A stretch of 64,000 bases of DNA from CAVPUA01 sp963708805 (lineage in GTDB: Bacteria > Actinomycetota > Actinomycetes > Mycobacteriales > Jatrophihabitantaceae). The DNA is taken from NCBI GenBank assembly GCA_963708805.1, contig CAVPUA010000003.1, positions 1,922,001-1,986,000 of the forward strand, read 5' to 3'. Both the position numbers and the translations under genes were made by a program. Below are positions 8,142-17,438 of this stretch, one piece after another (the first letter of the stretch is position 1; the number at the start of each line of letters is the position of its first letter). The notes beneath the pieces were generated by a model. It was not told the origin of the DNA. It ran no database searches and saw only the letters and a list, made by a program, of their open reading frames with translations.

Positions 8142-10628
8142 GTGTCGTCGTTCCTTCCGCCGATCGGCGCGCCCGGTGCGGATCTGCCGGTGCGCCTGGT
8201 GCTGCCCGAGGTTGTCGAGGCGTTGCGGCGCGCCGGCACGGCCGTGCTCGTGTCCCCGCCCGGATCCGGCAAGACCTCGTTGTTGCCCCTCGCCCTCGCT
8301 GACGCCTTCGATGGACGGATCGTGGTCGCTGAACCGAGACGTATCGCGACCCGCGCCGCGGCCGACCGATTGGCAGAACTGCTGGGTGAGCGGCCGGGGC
8401 ACCGAGTCGGCTATGCGATGCGCGATGAGCGGGTCGGGGGAGCGGAGACGCGGATCGAGGTGGTGACGACAGGGCTGCTGGTGCGGCGCATGCAGCAGGA
8501 TCCGGAGTTGGCCGGTGTTGGCGCCGTCGTGATCGACGAGTGTCACGAACGACATCTTGACGCCGACTTGGCGCTCGCCTTCTGCCTCGACGTGCGTGAG
8601 ACGCTGCGCCCTGATCTCGCGCTGGTGGCGACGTCGGCGACTCCGGATACCGGCGCCCTCACCCGCGCGTTCGATGCTCCGGTGATCACCGCGACGGCGG
8701 TGACGCACGCGGTGGAGGTGGTCTGGGCCCCGCCGCCGAGACCGATCCCGCTACTTCCCGGTTCACGCGTCGATCCGCGCCTTCTTCACCACGTCGCGGA
8801 CGTCACGCGGCGCGCGCTCGCCGAGTCCGCGGGAGACGTGCTGGTCTTCGTTCCGGGTGAGCGCGAGATCGACATCGTGGGACGAGCGCTGGGGGAGGTG
8901 GGTGCCGATGTGCGCCCGCTGTTCGGGCGTCAGTCGCGCGCCGACCAGGAACTCGCACTGACGCGCGGGCCGCGGCGTCGGGTCGTGATCACCACGTCGG
9001 TCGCCGAAAGCTCGTTGACCGTGCCCGGGGTGCGAGTGGTCGTGGATGCCGGGCTGGCGCGTGAGCCGCGCACGGATCAGGCACGCGGGCTCGGCGCATT
9101 GATCACGACCCGGGTGTCGAAGGCGTCCGCCGATCAGCGGGCCGGGCGGGCCGGACGTGAGGCTCCGGGTCGCGTCTATCGCTGCTGGTCGGCCGACGAG
9201 CACGTTCACCTTGCCCCGTACACACTGCCGGAGATTGCCACGGCCGACCTCGCCGGCTTCGCGCTGACGACGGCGGCATGGGGAGCGCCCGGCGGTAAGG
9301 ATCTGGCCCTCCTCGATCAGCCGCCGGTGGCTGCCCTCGACGCCGCGGTCGCCCTGCTGCACGGTCTCGACGCCACCGACCCCGACGGTCGCATCACCGA
9401 TCGTGGCCGGCGGATGGCCGCGGTCGGCGCCCACCCGCGGCTGGCTCGGGCCCTCCTCGACGGCGCGCGACTCGTCGGCGCCGACCGGGCGCGCGAGGTG
9501 GTCGCGTTACTGTCCGATGACACGCTGGCTGGGCGGGGCGACGACCTGGCCGCCCGGTACCGGGAACTCAGCGACGGTCGCGGCGCCCGGGACGTCACGC
9601 GTTGGCGGCAGGAGACCCGCCGACTCGGTCACGGGGGACCGGCGCGCACCGCGATGCCCGATGACCTCGCCGTCGGCACTGTCATCGGCCTCGCCTATCC
9701 GGATCGCATCGCCCGCGCCCGTGGCGCCGACACGGCTGTCTATCAAATGACCGGTGGCACCGGTGCGCAGCTGGCGGAGTCGTCCCCGCTGCGGCGCACA
9801 CAGTGGCTCGCGATCGCGGTGGCCGACCGACAACCAGGCCGTGCCGACGCCCGGGTGCGAACCGCGGCACCGATCGACGAGACGACAGCTCGCACCGTCG
9901 CCGCTGACCTCCTCGTCACCTCGGACCTGATCGGCTGGACCAACGGCGCCCTCGAAGCACGCCGGGTCGAGCGGCTCGGCGCGATCGAGCTGTCGACGGC
10001 GCTGCTGCGTAACCCCGACCCGGTGCGCGTGCGAGCGGCCGTCCGGGACGGGCTGCGCGAGCACGGGCTCGACGCGCTGAACTGGACCGAGGCCGCGCGT
10101 GACCTCCGCGCTCGCCTCGGCTTCCTGCGCGCGGTGCTCGGCGACCCGTGGCCCGCCGTCGACGACGCCACGCTGTTCGATCGTCTGGACGAGTGGCTCG
10201 ACATCAGCGTGGTACGACGCACAGCCGATCTGCGCCGTATCGACGTGCTCGCCGGCCTGCGCCGATTGCTTCCCTGGCCAGCAGCGAGTCGATTGGACGA
10301 GCTCGCTCCCGAACGGCTACTCATGCCGTCCGGATCACGCATCCGCATCACGTACGACGGGGCCGACCCGCCCGTCGTGGCGGTGAAGCTTCAGGAAATC
10401 TTCGGCTGGACGCAGACGCCGGCGCTCGTCGACGGTCAGGTACCGATCGTCTTGCACCTGCTCTCGCCCGCCGGCCGTCCAGTCGCAATCACCGCCGACC
10501 TGGCCTCGTTCTGGCGGCAGGGCTACCCGCAGGTGCGCGCTGATCTGCGGGCCCGCTACCCCAAGCACCCGTGGCCCGAGGATCCGCTCACCGCGGAGGC
10601 GACAGCGCGCACCAAGGGTCGCCGCTGA
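8142..10628 (+). CDS. hrpB: ATP-dependent helicase HrpB
   Basis: 828 residues, the usual HrpB length. DEAH-family RNA helicase motifs are in order: Walker A VSPPGSGKTSLLPL, EPRRIATRAAADRLAE, the DECH box VVIDECHERHLD, SATPDT, then in the second RecA domain FVPGEREID, TTSVAESSLTVPGV and QRAGRAGRE. The C-terminal HrpB-specific region ends with PAGRPVAITADLASFWRQGY, a characteristic signature, and PKHPWPEDP. GTG start. Its cellular role is not well defined in the family. The gene stands alone. Confidence 0.95.
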   Translation: MSSFLPPIGAPGADLPVRLVLPEVVEALRRAGTAVLVSPPGSGKTSLLPLALADAFDGRIVVAEPRRIATRAAADRLAELLGERPGHRVGYAMRDERVGGAETRIEVVTTGLLVRRMQQDPELAGVGAVVIDECHERHLDADLALAFCLDVRETLRPDLALVATSATPDTGALTRAFDAPVITATAVTHAVEVVWAPPPRPIPLLPGSRVDPRLLHHVADVTRRALAESAGDVLVFVPGEREIDIVGRALGEVGADVRPLFGRQSRADQELALTRGPRRRVVITTSVAESSLTVPGVRVVVDAGLAREPRTDQARGLGALITTRVSKASADQRAGRAGREAPGRVYRCWSADEHVHLAPYTLPEIATADLAGFALTTAAWGAPGGKDLALLDQPPVAALDAAVALLHGLDATDPDGRITDRGRRMAAVGAHPRLARALLDGARLVGADRAREVVALLSDDTLAGRGDDLAARYRELSDGRGARDVTRWRQETRRLGHGGPARTAMPDDLAVGTVIGLAYPDRIARARGADTAVYQMTGGTGAQLAESSPLRRTQWLAIAVADRQPGRADARVRTAAPIDETTARTVAADLLVTSDLIGWTNGALEARRVERLGAIELSTALLRNPDPVRVRAAVRDGLREHGLDALNWTEAARDLRARLGFLRAVLGDPWPAVDDATLFDRLDEWLDISVVRRTADLRRIDVLAGLRRLLPWPAASRLDELAPERLLMPSGSRIRITYDGADPPVVAVKLQEIFGWTQTPALVDGQVPIVLHLLSPAGRPVAITADLASFWRQGYPQVRADLRARYPKHPWPEDPLTAEATARTKGRR

Positions 10629-10835
10629 CGCGCTTGCGAACGCGAGGGTTGCGGTGGCGGCCAGTCCGAGCAGCCCGGCGGTGGCATAGATCGCGCGGGG
10701 CGACAGCGTGAGGGCGACGACACCGCCGATGAGGAGCGACGCGCCTTGGGCGCCTCCGAGGATGGCGTTGGCAGCGCGACCCGCCTCGAAGTCACCCGCG
10801 CGCGCTCCTTGGACGGCGGCGATCGACGGGATTCG
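10629..10835 (-). pseudogene. C-terminal remnant of an MFS transporter
   Basis: The minus strand reads from just after an in-frame TGA near 10835: IPSIAAVQGARAG, then FEAGRAANAILGGAQGASLL, IGGVVALTLSPRAIYATAGL and LGLAATATLAFA. This matches the last two membrane helices of a major facilitator exporter. No start codon or upstream part remains, and the frame runs into the hrpB 3' end. I read it as the stub of a deleted gene. Product class is fairly clear; identity of the transporter is not. Confidence 0.5.
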
Positions 10836-10865
10836 TCAGCGGCTCGAAGCGTAATTTCGAGGCAG

Positions 10866-11099
10866 GTGACGACGCTTCAGCAGGAACGGGAGGCGGCCTT
10901 GGCTGCCTACAAGGCTGCGTGCGAGGAGTTCAAGGACGCCGAGCAGCAGTGGGATCCGTACCTTGCTGCCGCGACCGAGGCTGACTCGGCTGCGGCCGCG
11001 GCCGCGTTCGATCGGCTCAGCAACGCGAATCTGGCCAGACAGGACGCGTTGGATTCACTCTGGCTGGCTTGGCGCAACCGTCCCGATGACCCCGCCTGA
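10866..11099 (+). CDS. Small helical hypothetical protein
   Basis: 77 residues from GTG 10866: VTTLQQEREAALAAYKAACE followed by an Ala/Glu-rich helical stretch (EADSAAAAAAFDRLSNANLA) and the end WLAWRNRPDDPA. It is probably all-helical or coiled-coil; no family is recognised. The open frame extends further upstream, but that part overlaps the MFS remnant and has no coding character. A GAGG lies close to the GTG. Confidence 0.45.
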   Translation: MTTLQQEREAALAAYKAACEEFKDAEQQWDPYLAAATEADSAAAAAAFDRLSNANLARQDALDSLWLAWRNRPDDPA

Positions 11100-11359
11100 T
11101 CGAACTACCTGAGCATAGGACGCGCGTCAGGTCCCGGCCCGGCAGCAGCCCGCGCAGCTTCAGCGCTCCATGCCCAGCACTGCGTCGGTGCCAGAGGACT
11201 CATAGGTCGCCTGTGCGTTTACGCGTGGCGTCGATCGGGAACCCTCACCACGAGACGATGGCCCGAACCCCTGGCCGAGCCGGCGATGAATCACATCTCG
11301 CTCCGTCCCGACGTCAGCCGCCCACGGCTGGCCCCGCTCGCCCCATTGAAGGAGAACTC

Positions 11360-12493
11360 ATGCGCGCCCTCGTTTACCACGGACCGAAGAACGTCTCGGT
11401 CGACGAAGTCCCTGACGCCAAGGTCGAGCGTCCTACCGACGCCTTGGTCAGAATCACGACGACCAACATCTGCGGCAGCGACCTGCACATGTACGAGGGC
11501 CGAACCGATGTCGAGAAGGGAAAGGTGCTGGGCCACGAGAACATGGGCCAGATCATCGAGATCGGCGACGGCGTCGACCGGGTGAAGGTCGGCGATTGGG
11601 TGGTGCTGCCGTTCAACATCGGCTGCGGCTTCTGCAAGAACTGTGAGCAGGGGCTGACCGGTTTCTGTCTGACCGCCAATCCGGGCAACGCCGGTGCGGC
11701 CTATGGGTACGCCGACATGGGCCCCTACAACGGCGGACAAGCCGAGCTGCTGCGCGTGCCCTACGCCGACTGGAACGCGCTCGTGCTGCCGGACGACGCC
11801 GAAGCCAAGCAGAAGGACTACGTCATGTTGTCCGACATCCTGCCCACGGGTTATCACGGCACCGAGTTGGCGAACGTCGGGATGGGCGACTCGGTCGTCA
11901 TCTACGGGGCGGGACCCGTCGGTCTGATGGCCGCGATGTCGGCGAGCCTGAAGGGCGCCGATCAGATCTTCGTGATCGACCACCAGGCGGATCGTCTGCG
12001 GTTGGCCGAGCAACTGGGTGCCACGCCGATCGACGACAGTAAGGGTGACGCTGTCCAGCAGGTGCTTGAAGCGACGAGGGGCGAGGGAGCCGACAAGGGA
12101 GTGGAAGCGGTCGGCTATCAGGCTCATGACCACGACGGCCACGAGGCTCCGGGGCTCACGATCAACAGCCTGATCCAGGCGGTGCGCCCGACCGGCCGGA
12201 TCGGCGTCGTCGGCGTCTTCGTGCCCGAGGATCCGGGAGCGGCCGATGATCTCGCCAAACAGGGGAAGTTCGCTTTCGACTTCGGCACCTTCTTCTTCAA
12301 GGGCCAGTCGATGGGCACCGGCCAGGCCAATGTCAAGCAGTACAACCGTCAGTTGCGCAACCTGATCCATCGCGACAAGGTGAGCCCGGGATTGATCGTG
12401 TCGCATGAGTTGAGCCTCGACGACGCGGCTGAGGGCTACCAGCGCTTCGACGAGCGCGAGGACGGCTGGACGAAGGTGCTTCTGCACCCCTGA
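11360..12493 (+). CDS. Zinc-dependent (formaldehyde-type) alcohol dehydrogenase
   Basis: 377 residues, medium-chain dehydrogenase of the glutathione-independent formaldehyde dehydrogenase group. Visible: catalytic zinc region NICGSDLHMYEG and GHENMG, structural zinc cysteines CGFCKNCEQGLTGFC, NAD-binding GAGPVGLMAA and the acidic residue at VIDHQADR. The ending (FFFKGQSMGTGQANVKQYNR) is typical of this group. ATG 11360 is set by GAAGGAGA just upstream. Probable role: NAD-dependent oxidation of formaldehyde or related aldehydes and alcohols. It is monocistronic. Confidence 0.88.
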   Translation: MRALVYHGPKNVSVDEVPDAKVERPTDALVRITTTNICGSDLHMYEGRTDVEKGKVLGHENMGQIIEIGDGVDRVKVGDWVVLPFNIGCGFCKNCEQGLTGFCLTANPGNAGAAYGYADMGPYNGGQAELLRVPYADWNALVLPDDAEAKQKDYVMLSDILPTGYHGTELANVGMGDSVVIYGAGPVGLMAAMSASLKGADQIFVIDHQADRLRLAEQLGATPIDDSKGDAVQQVLEATRGEGADKGVEAVGYQAHDHDGHEAPGLTINSLIQAVRPTGRIGVVGVFVPEDPGAADDLAKQGKFAFDFGTFFFKGQSMGTGQANVKQYNRQLRNLIHRDKVSPGLIVSHELSLDDAAEGYQRFDEREDGWTKVLLHP

Positions 12494-12538
12494 CCCGCAG
12501 AGGTGGGTGGCGACGCGCCCAACTATTAGCGTGATCGT

Positions 12539-12829
12539 GTGGAGTTCAGTCGAGAGCTGCGTGCCGGCGTGTTGGCCGGAGCCATCACGCTCACGGTCAG
12601 ACGCTGGAGCCGACCTCAGGTCAAGGTCGGCGGACGTTACCGCGTAGGGACGGGACTGATCGAGGTGGACGAGATCGAGCTCGTCCCCTTCTCGTCACTC
12701 GATGAGGCCGACGTGCGGCGCTGCGGCGAAACCGATCGGGAGTCGGTGCGCCGTCGCGCCGCGCACAGCGGCCCGATCCACGACGACACCTTGCTCTACC
12801 GCATCGAGTTCCACGCCGTCGACAACTAG
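12539..12829 (+). CDS. ASCH-domain-like protein
   Basis: 96 residues from GTG 12539. The pattern LAGAITLTVRRWSRPQVKVG, then GRYRVGTGLIEVDEIELVPF and a closing LLYRIEFHAVD, fits the ASCH/PUA-like beta-barrel fold, thought to bind RNA or modified nucleotides. Function is not established for this subgroup. It follows the dehydrogenase gene by 45 bases, with its own start, and converges on the amidotransferase gene. Confidence 0.7.
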   Translation: MEFSRELRAGVLAGAITLTVRRWSRPQVKVGGRYRVGTGLIEVDEIELVPFSSLDEADVRRCGETDRESVRRRAAHSGPIHDDTLLYRIEFHAVDN

Positions 12830-12838
12830 CCGCGGGCG

Positions 12839-13711
12839 TTACGGCGTCGGCAGTTGGGACGCAGCGGCCGAGGGGGCGAGGTCGGACATGGTCAGTTGGT
12901 GGGCCGGCTCGCTCGGAAAAGGCGTCGTCGTCTCGACGGTCAGGTCGGCGTGCACGTGGACGAGCGCGCCGGACGGCACCAGGCGCCAACCCGGATCGTC
13001 GTCCATCCGCTCACTGGCGAACACGACACAACGCCGGTCGGCCATGGCTGGCGAACGGGCGTGGATGCGCCGCGACTTCGCGTCGAGAACGCTCGGTTGG
13101 CCGGAACCCCCGGGTGATCGTTCGAGGATCCAGAGCTCGTCGGCCGCGGGGTAGCGCAACGCCCACATGTCGGTGGCCGTGCAGAGAATGAAGTTGACCG
13201 AGAACACGGGAAGCTGATCGACGATCCACCCGATCGCGGCACGCACACCCGCGGACACATCGGCGTCGTGTCGGGCCGTTTCGGCGGTGATCAAGGCGAA
13301 GACTCGCTCGCTGTCGGTCTCGCCGTGGACCAGATCGAATGCGCCGAGCTCCCTCAGACGGGCGTCGAGCTGATCAAGTCCCTCGACGACGCCATTGTGC
13401 GCGAACAGCCGGCCGCCCTGCTCGAACGGATGGGTGTTCGCGACGGTGTGCGCTCCGGTCGTCGCGTGGCGGACGTGCGCAACGAACGTGGTCCCGGTCA
13501 GTTCGCGCGCCGCCGCGGCGAACTCGGTGTCATCCCAGGCGGCGATCGGTTGCTTGTCGACGTGCGGTTCGCCGCCCGCACCGAAAACGCCGATTCCGGC
13601 GCCGTCCGGGTTTCGGTGGCTCTGGGCGGCCAGGCTGTCGGGGGCATCGAGCAGCCAGAAGGTCGACGTGACCATCGTCGCTCCCGCGTGCAGTCCGAAC
13701 AGCCGACACAT
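12839..13711 (-). CDS. Class II glutamine amidotransferase
   Basis: 290 residues. The N-terminal Cys2 nucleophile (MCRLFGLHAG) and the motifs SHRNPDGAGIGVF, FVAHVRHATTGAH, NTHPFEQGGRLFAHNGVVEG and HGETDSERVFALI define an Ntn-type glutaminase/amidohydrolase domain filling the whole protein, as in EgtC-like and YafJ-like enzymes. No synthase domain is attached and no ergothioneine genes are nearby, so the substrate is unknown. Confident in family, not in reaction. Confidence 0.85.
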   Translation of the reverse strand: MCRLFGLHAGATMVTSTFWLLDAPDSLAAQSHRNPDGAGIGVFGAGGEPHVDKQPIAAWDDTEFAAAARELTGTTFVAHVRHATTGAHTVANTHPFEQGGRLFAHNGVVEGLDQLDARLRELGAFDLVHGETDSERVFALITAETARHDADVSAGVRAAIGWIVDQLPVFSVNFILCTATDMWALRYPAADELWILERSPGGSGQPSVLDAKSRRIHARSPAMADRRCVVFASERMDDDPGWRLVPSGALVHVHADLTVETTTPFPSEPAHQLTMSDLAPSAAASQLPTP

Positions 13712-13749
13712 CGTCCCAGTAGATCACCCGAACCCGTGGACCCGTCGGA

Positions 13750-14490
13750 TCAGGTGAATGATCCGACGGCCCGCGCGATGACGACGAGCGAGGTGAGCAA
13801 CGCCGCCGTCGCCTCGATCCCCATGAACACCTTGGCGCGACTGGACAGCGGCATGGTGTCGGTCGGGCTGAACGCGCTCGAGTTGGTCGTCGACACGTAC
13901 AGGTAGTCGACGAACGTCGGTGCCCAGTCGGCGACGCGGCTGGACCCGGCGGCGACCTCGTCGATGGCGTCGTGATCCTCGTCGTGGCTGAACCGAAAAT
14001 CGGCCAGCGGAAGTTCTTTGCGGGGCAACTGAGCTCGGGATACCGGACCGCCTCGATCGAGATTCCAGAACAGCAATGCGAAGGCGATCACGTTGGTTGC
14101 CCACACCTGGAGGGCAGCGACGAGCAAGCTTCCGCCTTTGACGTTCTGTCCGCTCAGCCGGTGGACCAGCAACCCCAACGCGGCGAGGTTGCTGATGATC
14201 ACGAGCGCGGTCAGCGACAACGACAGCATCCGTGACCACCGGGTCTGCTTCGTCAGATGAAGCGGGTTGGTGACCAGGAGTGCCACGAACAGGAGCACCT
14301 CGAGTGCCGGCAACAAGAAGCGCGGGCCCAGCAACAGCGACTCGGGCAACAGCGCGTACAAGACGATCGCCACGACCACTGCTACCGCGGGGGGAATGCG
14401 ATTTTCTCCCCGACCGACACGACGGTGCCCATGGCCTCGATGAGCAGGAAGATCAGGAGTCGAGTCCTCGGGCTGATTGGTCGCGGTCAT
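13750..14490 (-). CDS. Multi-pass membrane protein (DUF1345-like)
   Basis: 246 residues with about five to six hydrophobic segments (AVAVVVAIVLYALLPESLLL, FLLPALEVLLFVALLVTNPL, LTALVIISNLAALGLL, NVIAFALLFWNLDRGG, GIEATAALLTSLVVIARA). The conserved-looking loop FVDYLYVSTTNSSAFSPTDT before the last helix is typical of an uncharacterised actinobacterial family related to DUF1345, sometimes compared to ion channels. The N-terminus is polar and His-rich. No operon partner is obvious. Confidence 0.7.
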   Translation of the reverse strand: MTATNQPEDSTPDLPAHRGHGHRRVGRGENRIPPAVAVVVAIVLYALLPESLLLGPRFLLPALEVLLFVALLVTNPLHLTKQTRWSRMLSLSLTALVIISNLAALGLLVHRLSGQNVKGGSLLVAALQVWATNVIAFALLFWNLDRGGPVSRAQLPRKELPLADFRFSHDEDHDAIDEVAAGSSRVADWAPTFVDYLYVSTTNSSAFSPTDTMPLSSRAKVFMGIEATAALLTSLVVIARAVGSFT

Positions 14491-14550
14491 CCCTAGAGTG
14501 TCCCCGGCGTCCTCGTCGGGGGGTGGTGGGCCCGGGTCAGAGCGCGGGGG

Positions 14551-15372
14551 TCACGCGTCCCGGCGGCGGAGTTCGATCGCGGCAATGACGATGCCCACCA
14601 CTGTCCAGATGCCGAGGACACCCAGGCCCGTCCAGGGCGCCAGCGTGTGCGGTTCGCGGATGCTTTGGATGAAACTGCCGCCGGCCTCGCTCGGCATGAA
14701 CTGGGCGATGTCCTTGCCCCACGTGCCCAGGACGTTGCCGAACAGCACTGGCAGGACGAGGATCGTCGCGATGTAGGCGACGAGCGAGCCGGGCGTACTG
14801 CGCACGATCCAGCCCAGCATCGCGCCTATCACTCCGACCAGCGTGAGGTAGACGCCGGTGCCGACGACGACGCGCAATGCGCCGGGGTCGCCGAGGGAGT
14901 AGCCGGTGCGGAAGTGGCCGATCAGTCCCTGCGCGGCGACGAAGGCGATCAAGCTGATCACGATCATCGAGACGGCGGTGACGGCGACGAACACGATCAA
15001 CTTCGCCCACAAGACCGGAAGTCGTTTCGGCACGGCCGCCAGCGTCGAGCGGATCATTCCGGTGCTGTACTCGCCGGTCACGAACAGGACCCCCAGCGCG
15101 CCGATCAAGAGCTGGGCGAGGTAGTAACCCTGCAGGGTCGAGGACGCAACGATGTCATCGGGCTGGAGGCTGGGCGTGAGATGCCGGGTGTTGTAAGCCA
15201 CGATCAGTCCGATCGCGAGCATGCCGATCACGGCCACGGCCAGCACTGAGATGGTCGAGCGCAGGGTACGGAACTTCAACCACTCGGACCTGATCGTGCG
15301 AGTCAGTGTGACCGGCTGGCTCTCGATGCGGGCGCGGCGGGCGGTGGCCGGCGCGTTCAAGGTTCCGGTCAT
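14551..15372 (-). CDS. ABC-2 type transporter permease
   Basis: 273 residues with six membrane segments (ISVLAVAVIGMLAIGLIVAY, AQLLIGALGVLFVTGEYSTG, LIVFVAVTAVSMIVISLIAF and others). The GEYSTGMIRSTLAAVPKRL segment is the usual signature of the actinobacterial ABC-2 permease subunit that pairs with a CcmA-type ATPase. Its ATG overlaps the stop of the ATPase gene (ATGA), giving a two-gene operon. Substrate unknown; export of a lipid, peptide or drug is typical. Confidence 0.88.
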   Translation of the reverse strand: MTGTLNAPATARRARIESQPVTLTRTIRSEWLKFRTLRSTISVLAVAVIGMLAIGLIVAYNTRHLTPSLQPDDIVASSTLQGYYLAQLLIGALGVLFVTGEYSTGMIRSTLAAVPKRLPVLWAKLIVFVAVTAVSMIVISLIAFVAAQGLIGHFRTGYSLGDPGALRVVVGTGVYLTLVGVIGAMLGWIVRSTPGSLVAYIATILVLPVLFGNVLGTWGKDIAQFMPSEAGGSFIQSIREPHTLAPWTGLGVLGIWTVVGIVIAAIELRRRDA

Positions 15373-16289
15373 GCCGCGTCCATCGTGCTGTTGGTGCGGT
15401 AGTCGAGCGATTCCTCGGTCAACGCCATGTAGGCCTCCTCGAGCGATGCGGAGACGGTGGCCAGCTCGAACAGCGTGAGGTGGGCCGCCGCGGCGATCGT
15501 GCCGATCTGGTCGCTCGGCAGGCCCTCGACCTCGAGCGTGTGATCGGCGACCGGACGGACGGTCGCGCCGTCGGCCGCGAGCAGCTCAGCCAGCTGGGAC
15601 GCGTGCGGCGACCGCACCCGCACGACGTCGGTCGATGCGCTCGCAATGAAGTCGGCCATCGGCTGGTCCCGCAGCAGGTGACCCTTGCCGACCACGATGA
15701 CGTGATCGGCGGTCAATGCCATCTCGCTCATCAAGTGCGAAGACAGGAACACCGTCCGGCCTTCGTTGGCCAGGCCCTTGAGCAGGTTGCGGATCCAGCG
15801 GATGCCGTCCGGGTCGAGGCCGTTCACCGGCTCGTCGAGGATCAGCGTCTCGGGATCGGCGAGCAGCGCGGACGCGATGCCGAGCCGCTGGCCCATGCCG
15901 AGCGAGAAGCTACCCACGCGACGGCGCGCGACGTCGGTCAGTCCCACGATGTCGATCACCTCGTCCACCCGCTGGGCGGAGATGCCGGCCGTGGCCGCCA
16001 TCGCCAGCAGGTGATTGCGGGCCGAACGCCCGGTGTGGACCGCCCGCGCCTCGAGCAGCGCTCCCACCTCGTGCAGCGGACGCGCGTGCTCGGCGTAGCG
16101 CTTGCCATTGACGGTGACCACGCCCGACGTCGGTGCGTCCAGGCCGAGGATCATTCGCATGGTCGTCGACTTGCCGGCCCCGTTCGGGCCGAGGAACCCG
16201 GTGACCAGGCCGGGGGAGACGGTGAAGGACAGCTCGTCGACCGCTACCTTGTCGCCGTACCGCTTGGTCAGAGACCGAGCCTCGATCAT
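15369..16289 (-). CDS. ABC transporter ATP-binding protein
   Basis: 306 residues. Walker A GPNGAGKSTT, a degenerate signature SFSLGMGQRLGIA, Walker B LLADPETLILDEPVNGLDPD and the H-loop LSSHLMSEM are present; the C-terminal extension (VRVRSPHASQLAELLAADGA) is a DUF4162-type tail. ATG 16289 is the start before MIEARSLTKRYGDKVAVDEL; an earlier in-frame start only adds low-complexity sequence. It works with the permease gene that overlaps its stop. Confidence 0.9.
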   Translation of the reverse strand: MIEARSLTKRYGDKVAVDELSFTVSPGLVTGFLGPNGAGKSTTMRMILGLDAPTSGVVTVNGKRYAEHARPLHEVGALLEARAVHTGRSARNHLLAMAATAGISAQRVDEVIDIVGLTDVARRRVGSFSLGMGQRLGIASALLADPETLILDEPVNGLDPDGIRWIRNLLKGLANEGRTVFLSSHLMSEMALTADHVIVVGKGHLLRDQPMADFIASASTDVVRVRSPHASQLAELLAADGATVRPVADHTLEVEGLPSDQIGTIAAAAHLTLFELATVSASLEEAYMALTEESLDYRTNSTMDAA

Positions 16290-16415
16290 TCGCGCCCGCC
16301 TGACGTCGTTGGGGTCGACAACTCGGTTGCCTCGATCGAGGTTAATCGTGAGTGGCACGACTACTACAACACAGGTAGTCATCTTCTCAGCTTCCCCGTG
16401 GGGAGTCCGTTGATG

Positions 16416-17318
16416 TCAGTTGATCACCAGGACGAGCTTGGCTCGCACGTCGCCGGCCTCACTCATACGGTGGGCTTCCGCGATCTCGGACAGCGGAAAG
16501 GTCCGGACGGTCGGCAGACGGAACCGCCCGGCCTCGATCAGGTCACCGATGTCGTCGAGCGCGTAGAGCGCCCGGCCGTTCTCCCCGCTGCTGAATCGCA
16601 CGCCGTTCTCCCGCGCGCCGACGAAGTCGGAGACGGTGACGACGTGGTCCGGGCCGTGGGCGAGCTCGATGAGCTCGGGCAACACGCCACTGCCGGCCAC
16701 GTCGAGGGCCAGGTCGACCCCGTCCGGTGCGAGAGCGCGAACGCGATCGACCAGCCCACCGCCGTAGACGACAGGCTCGGCCTGGAGCCCCCGAAGGTAG
16801 TCCTGGTTGGCAGAACCGGCCGTGCCGATCACGCGAGCGCCGCGGGCCACCGCGAGCTGGACGGCAGCGCTGCCGATACTGCCCGACGCGCCGCTGATCA
16901 GGATCGTGCTGCCGCGACCGACGCCCAGTTGATCGAGCGCGCGGGCCGCGGTCTCGACGGCAGCCGGCAGGGCGGCCGCGTTCACGAAGTCAAGCGATGG
17001 CGGAATCGGGGCGTAGTAGGCCAGCACGGCGAGTTCGGCCTGCGCCGCCCCATCGGCGCAGAACCCGAACACGCGGTCGCCGACCGCCACGTTCACGACG
17101 CCCTCGCCCAGCTCGTCGACAAGTCCCGCCGCCTCGTAGCCCATCGTCTGCGGAAGGTCGCTGTCCATCAGGCCCTGGCGCTTCTTCCAGTCGCTCTGGC
17201 TGACGCCGGCCGCGCGAACCGCAATGCGGACCTGGCCGGAAGCGGGGTGCGGATCAGGAAGATCCACGATCTCGAGGACCTCCGGCCCCCCGAACCGAGA
17301 GAACTGCGCCGCCTTCAT
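16416..17318 (-). CDS. NADP-dependent quinone-oxidoreductase-like enzyme
   Basis: 300 residues from ATG 17318. Medium-chain reductase without zinc cysteines: MKAAQFSRFGGPEVLEIVDL, then DWKKRQGLMDSDLPQTMGYE, NADPH-binding SGASGSIGSAAVQLAVARGA, and the end AHRMSEAGDVRAKLVLVI. This is the quinone oxidoreductase (QorA-like) branch that reduces small electrophilic ketones or quinones. It is followed on the same strand by a likely independent ABC operon. Specific substrate not inferable. Confidence 0.85.
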   Translation of the reverse strand: MKAAQFSRFGGPEVLEIVDLPDPHPASGQVRIAVRAAGVSQSDWKKRQGLMDSDLPQTMGYEAAGLVDELGEGVVNVAVGDRVFGFCADGAAQAELAVLAYYAPIPPSLDFVNAAALPAAVETAARALDQLGVGRGSTILISGASGSIGSAAVQLAVARGARVIGTAGSANQDYLRGLQAEPVVYGGGLVDRVRALAPDGVDLALDVAGSGVLPELIELAHGPDHVVTVSDFVGARENGVRFSSGENGRALYALDDIGDLIEAGRFRLPTVRTFPLSEIAEAHRMSEAGDVRAKLVLVIN

Positions 17319-17438
17319 CGTTCGCTCCCCGTCTCGACCGCGCGATGTCACGTCCCGCGACCTGCCATCCCGCGGGAGGCTTTGGCTCGTGGACTCGCGT
17401 CAGTGACAACCTTAGGCACGGAGGAGCGGCGGCGCTGG

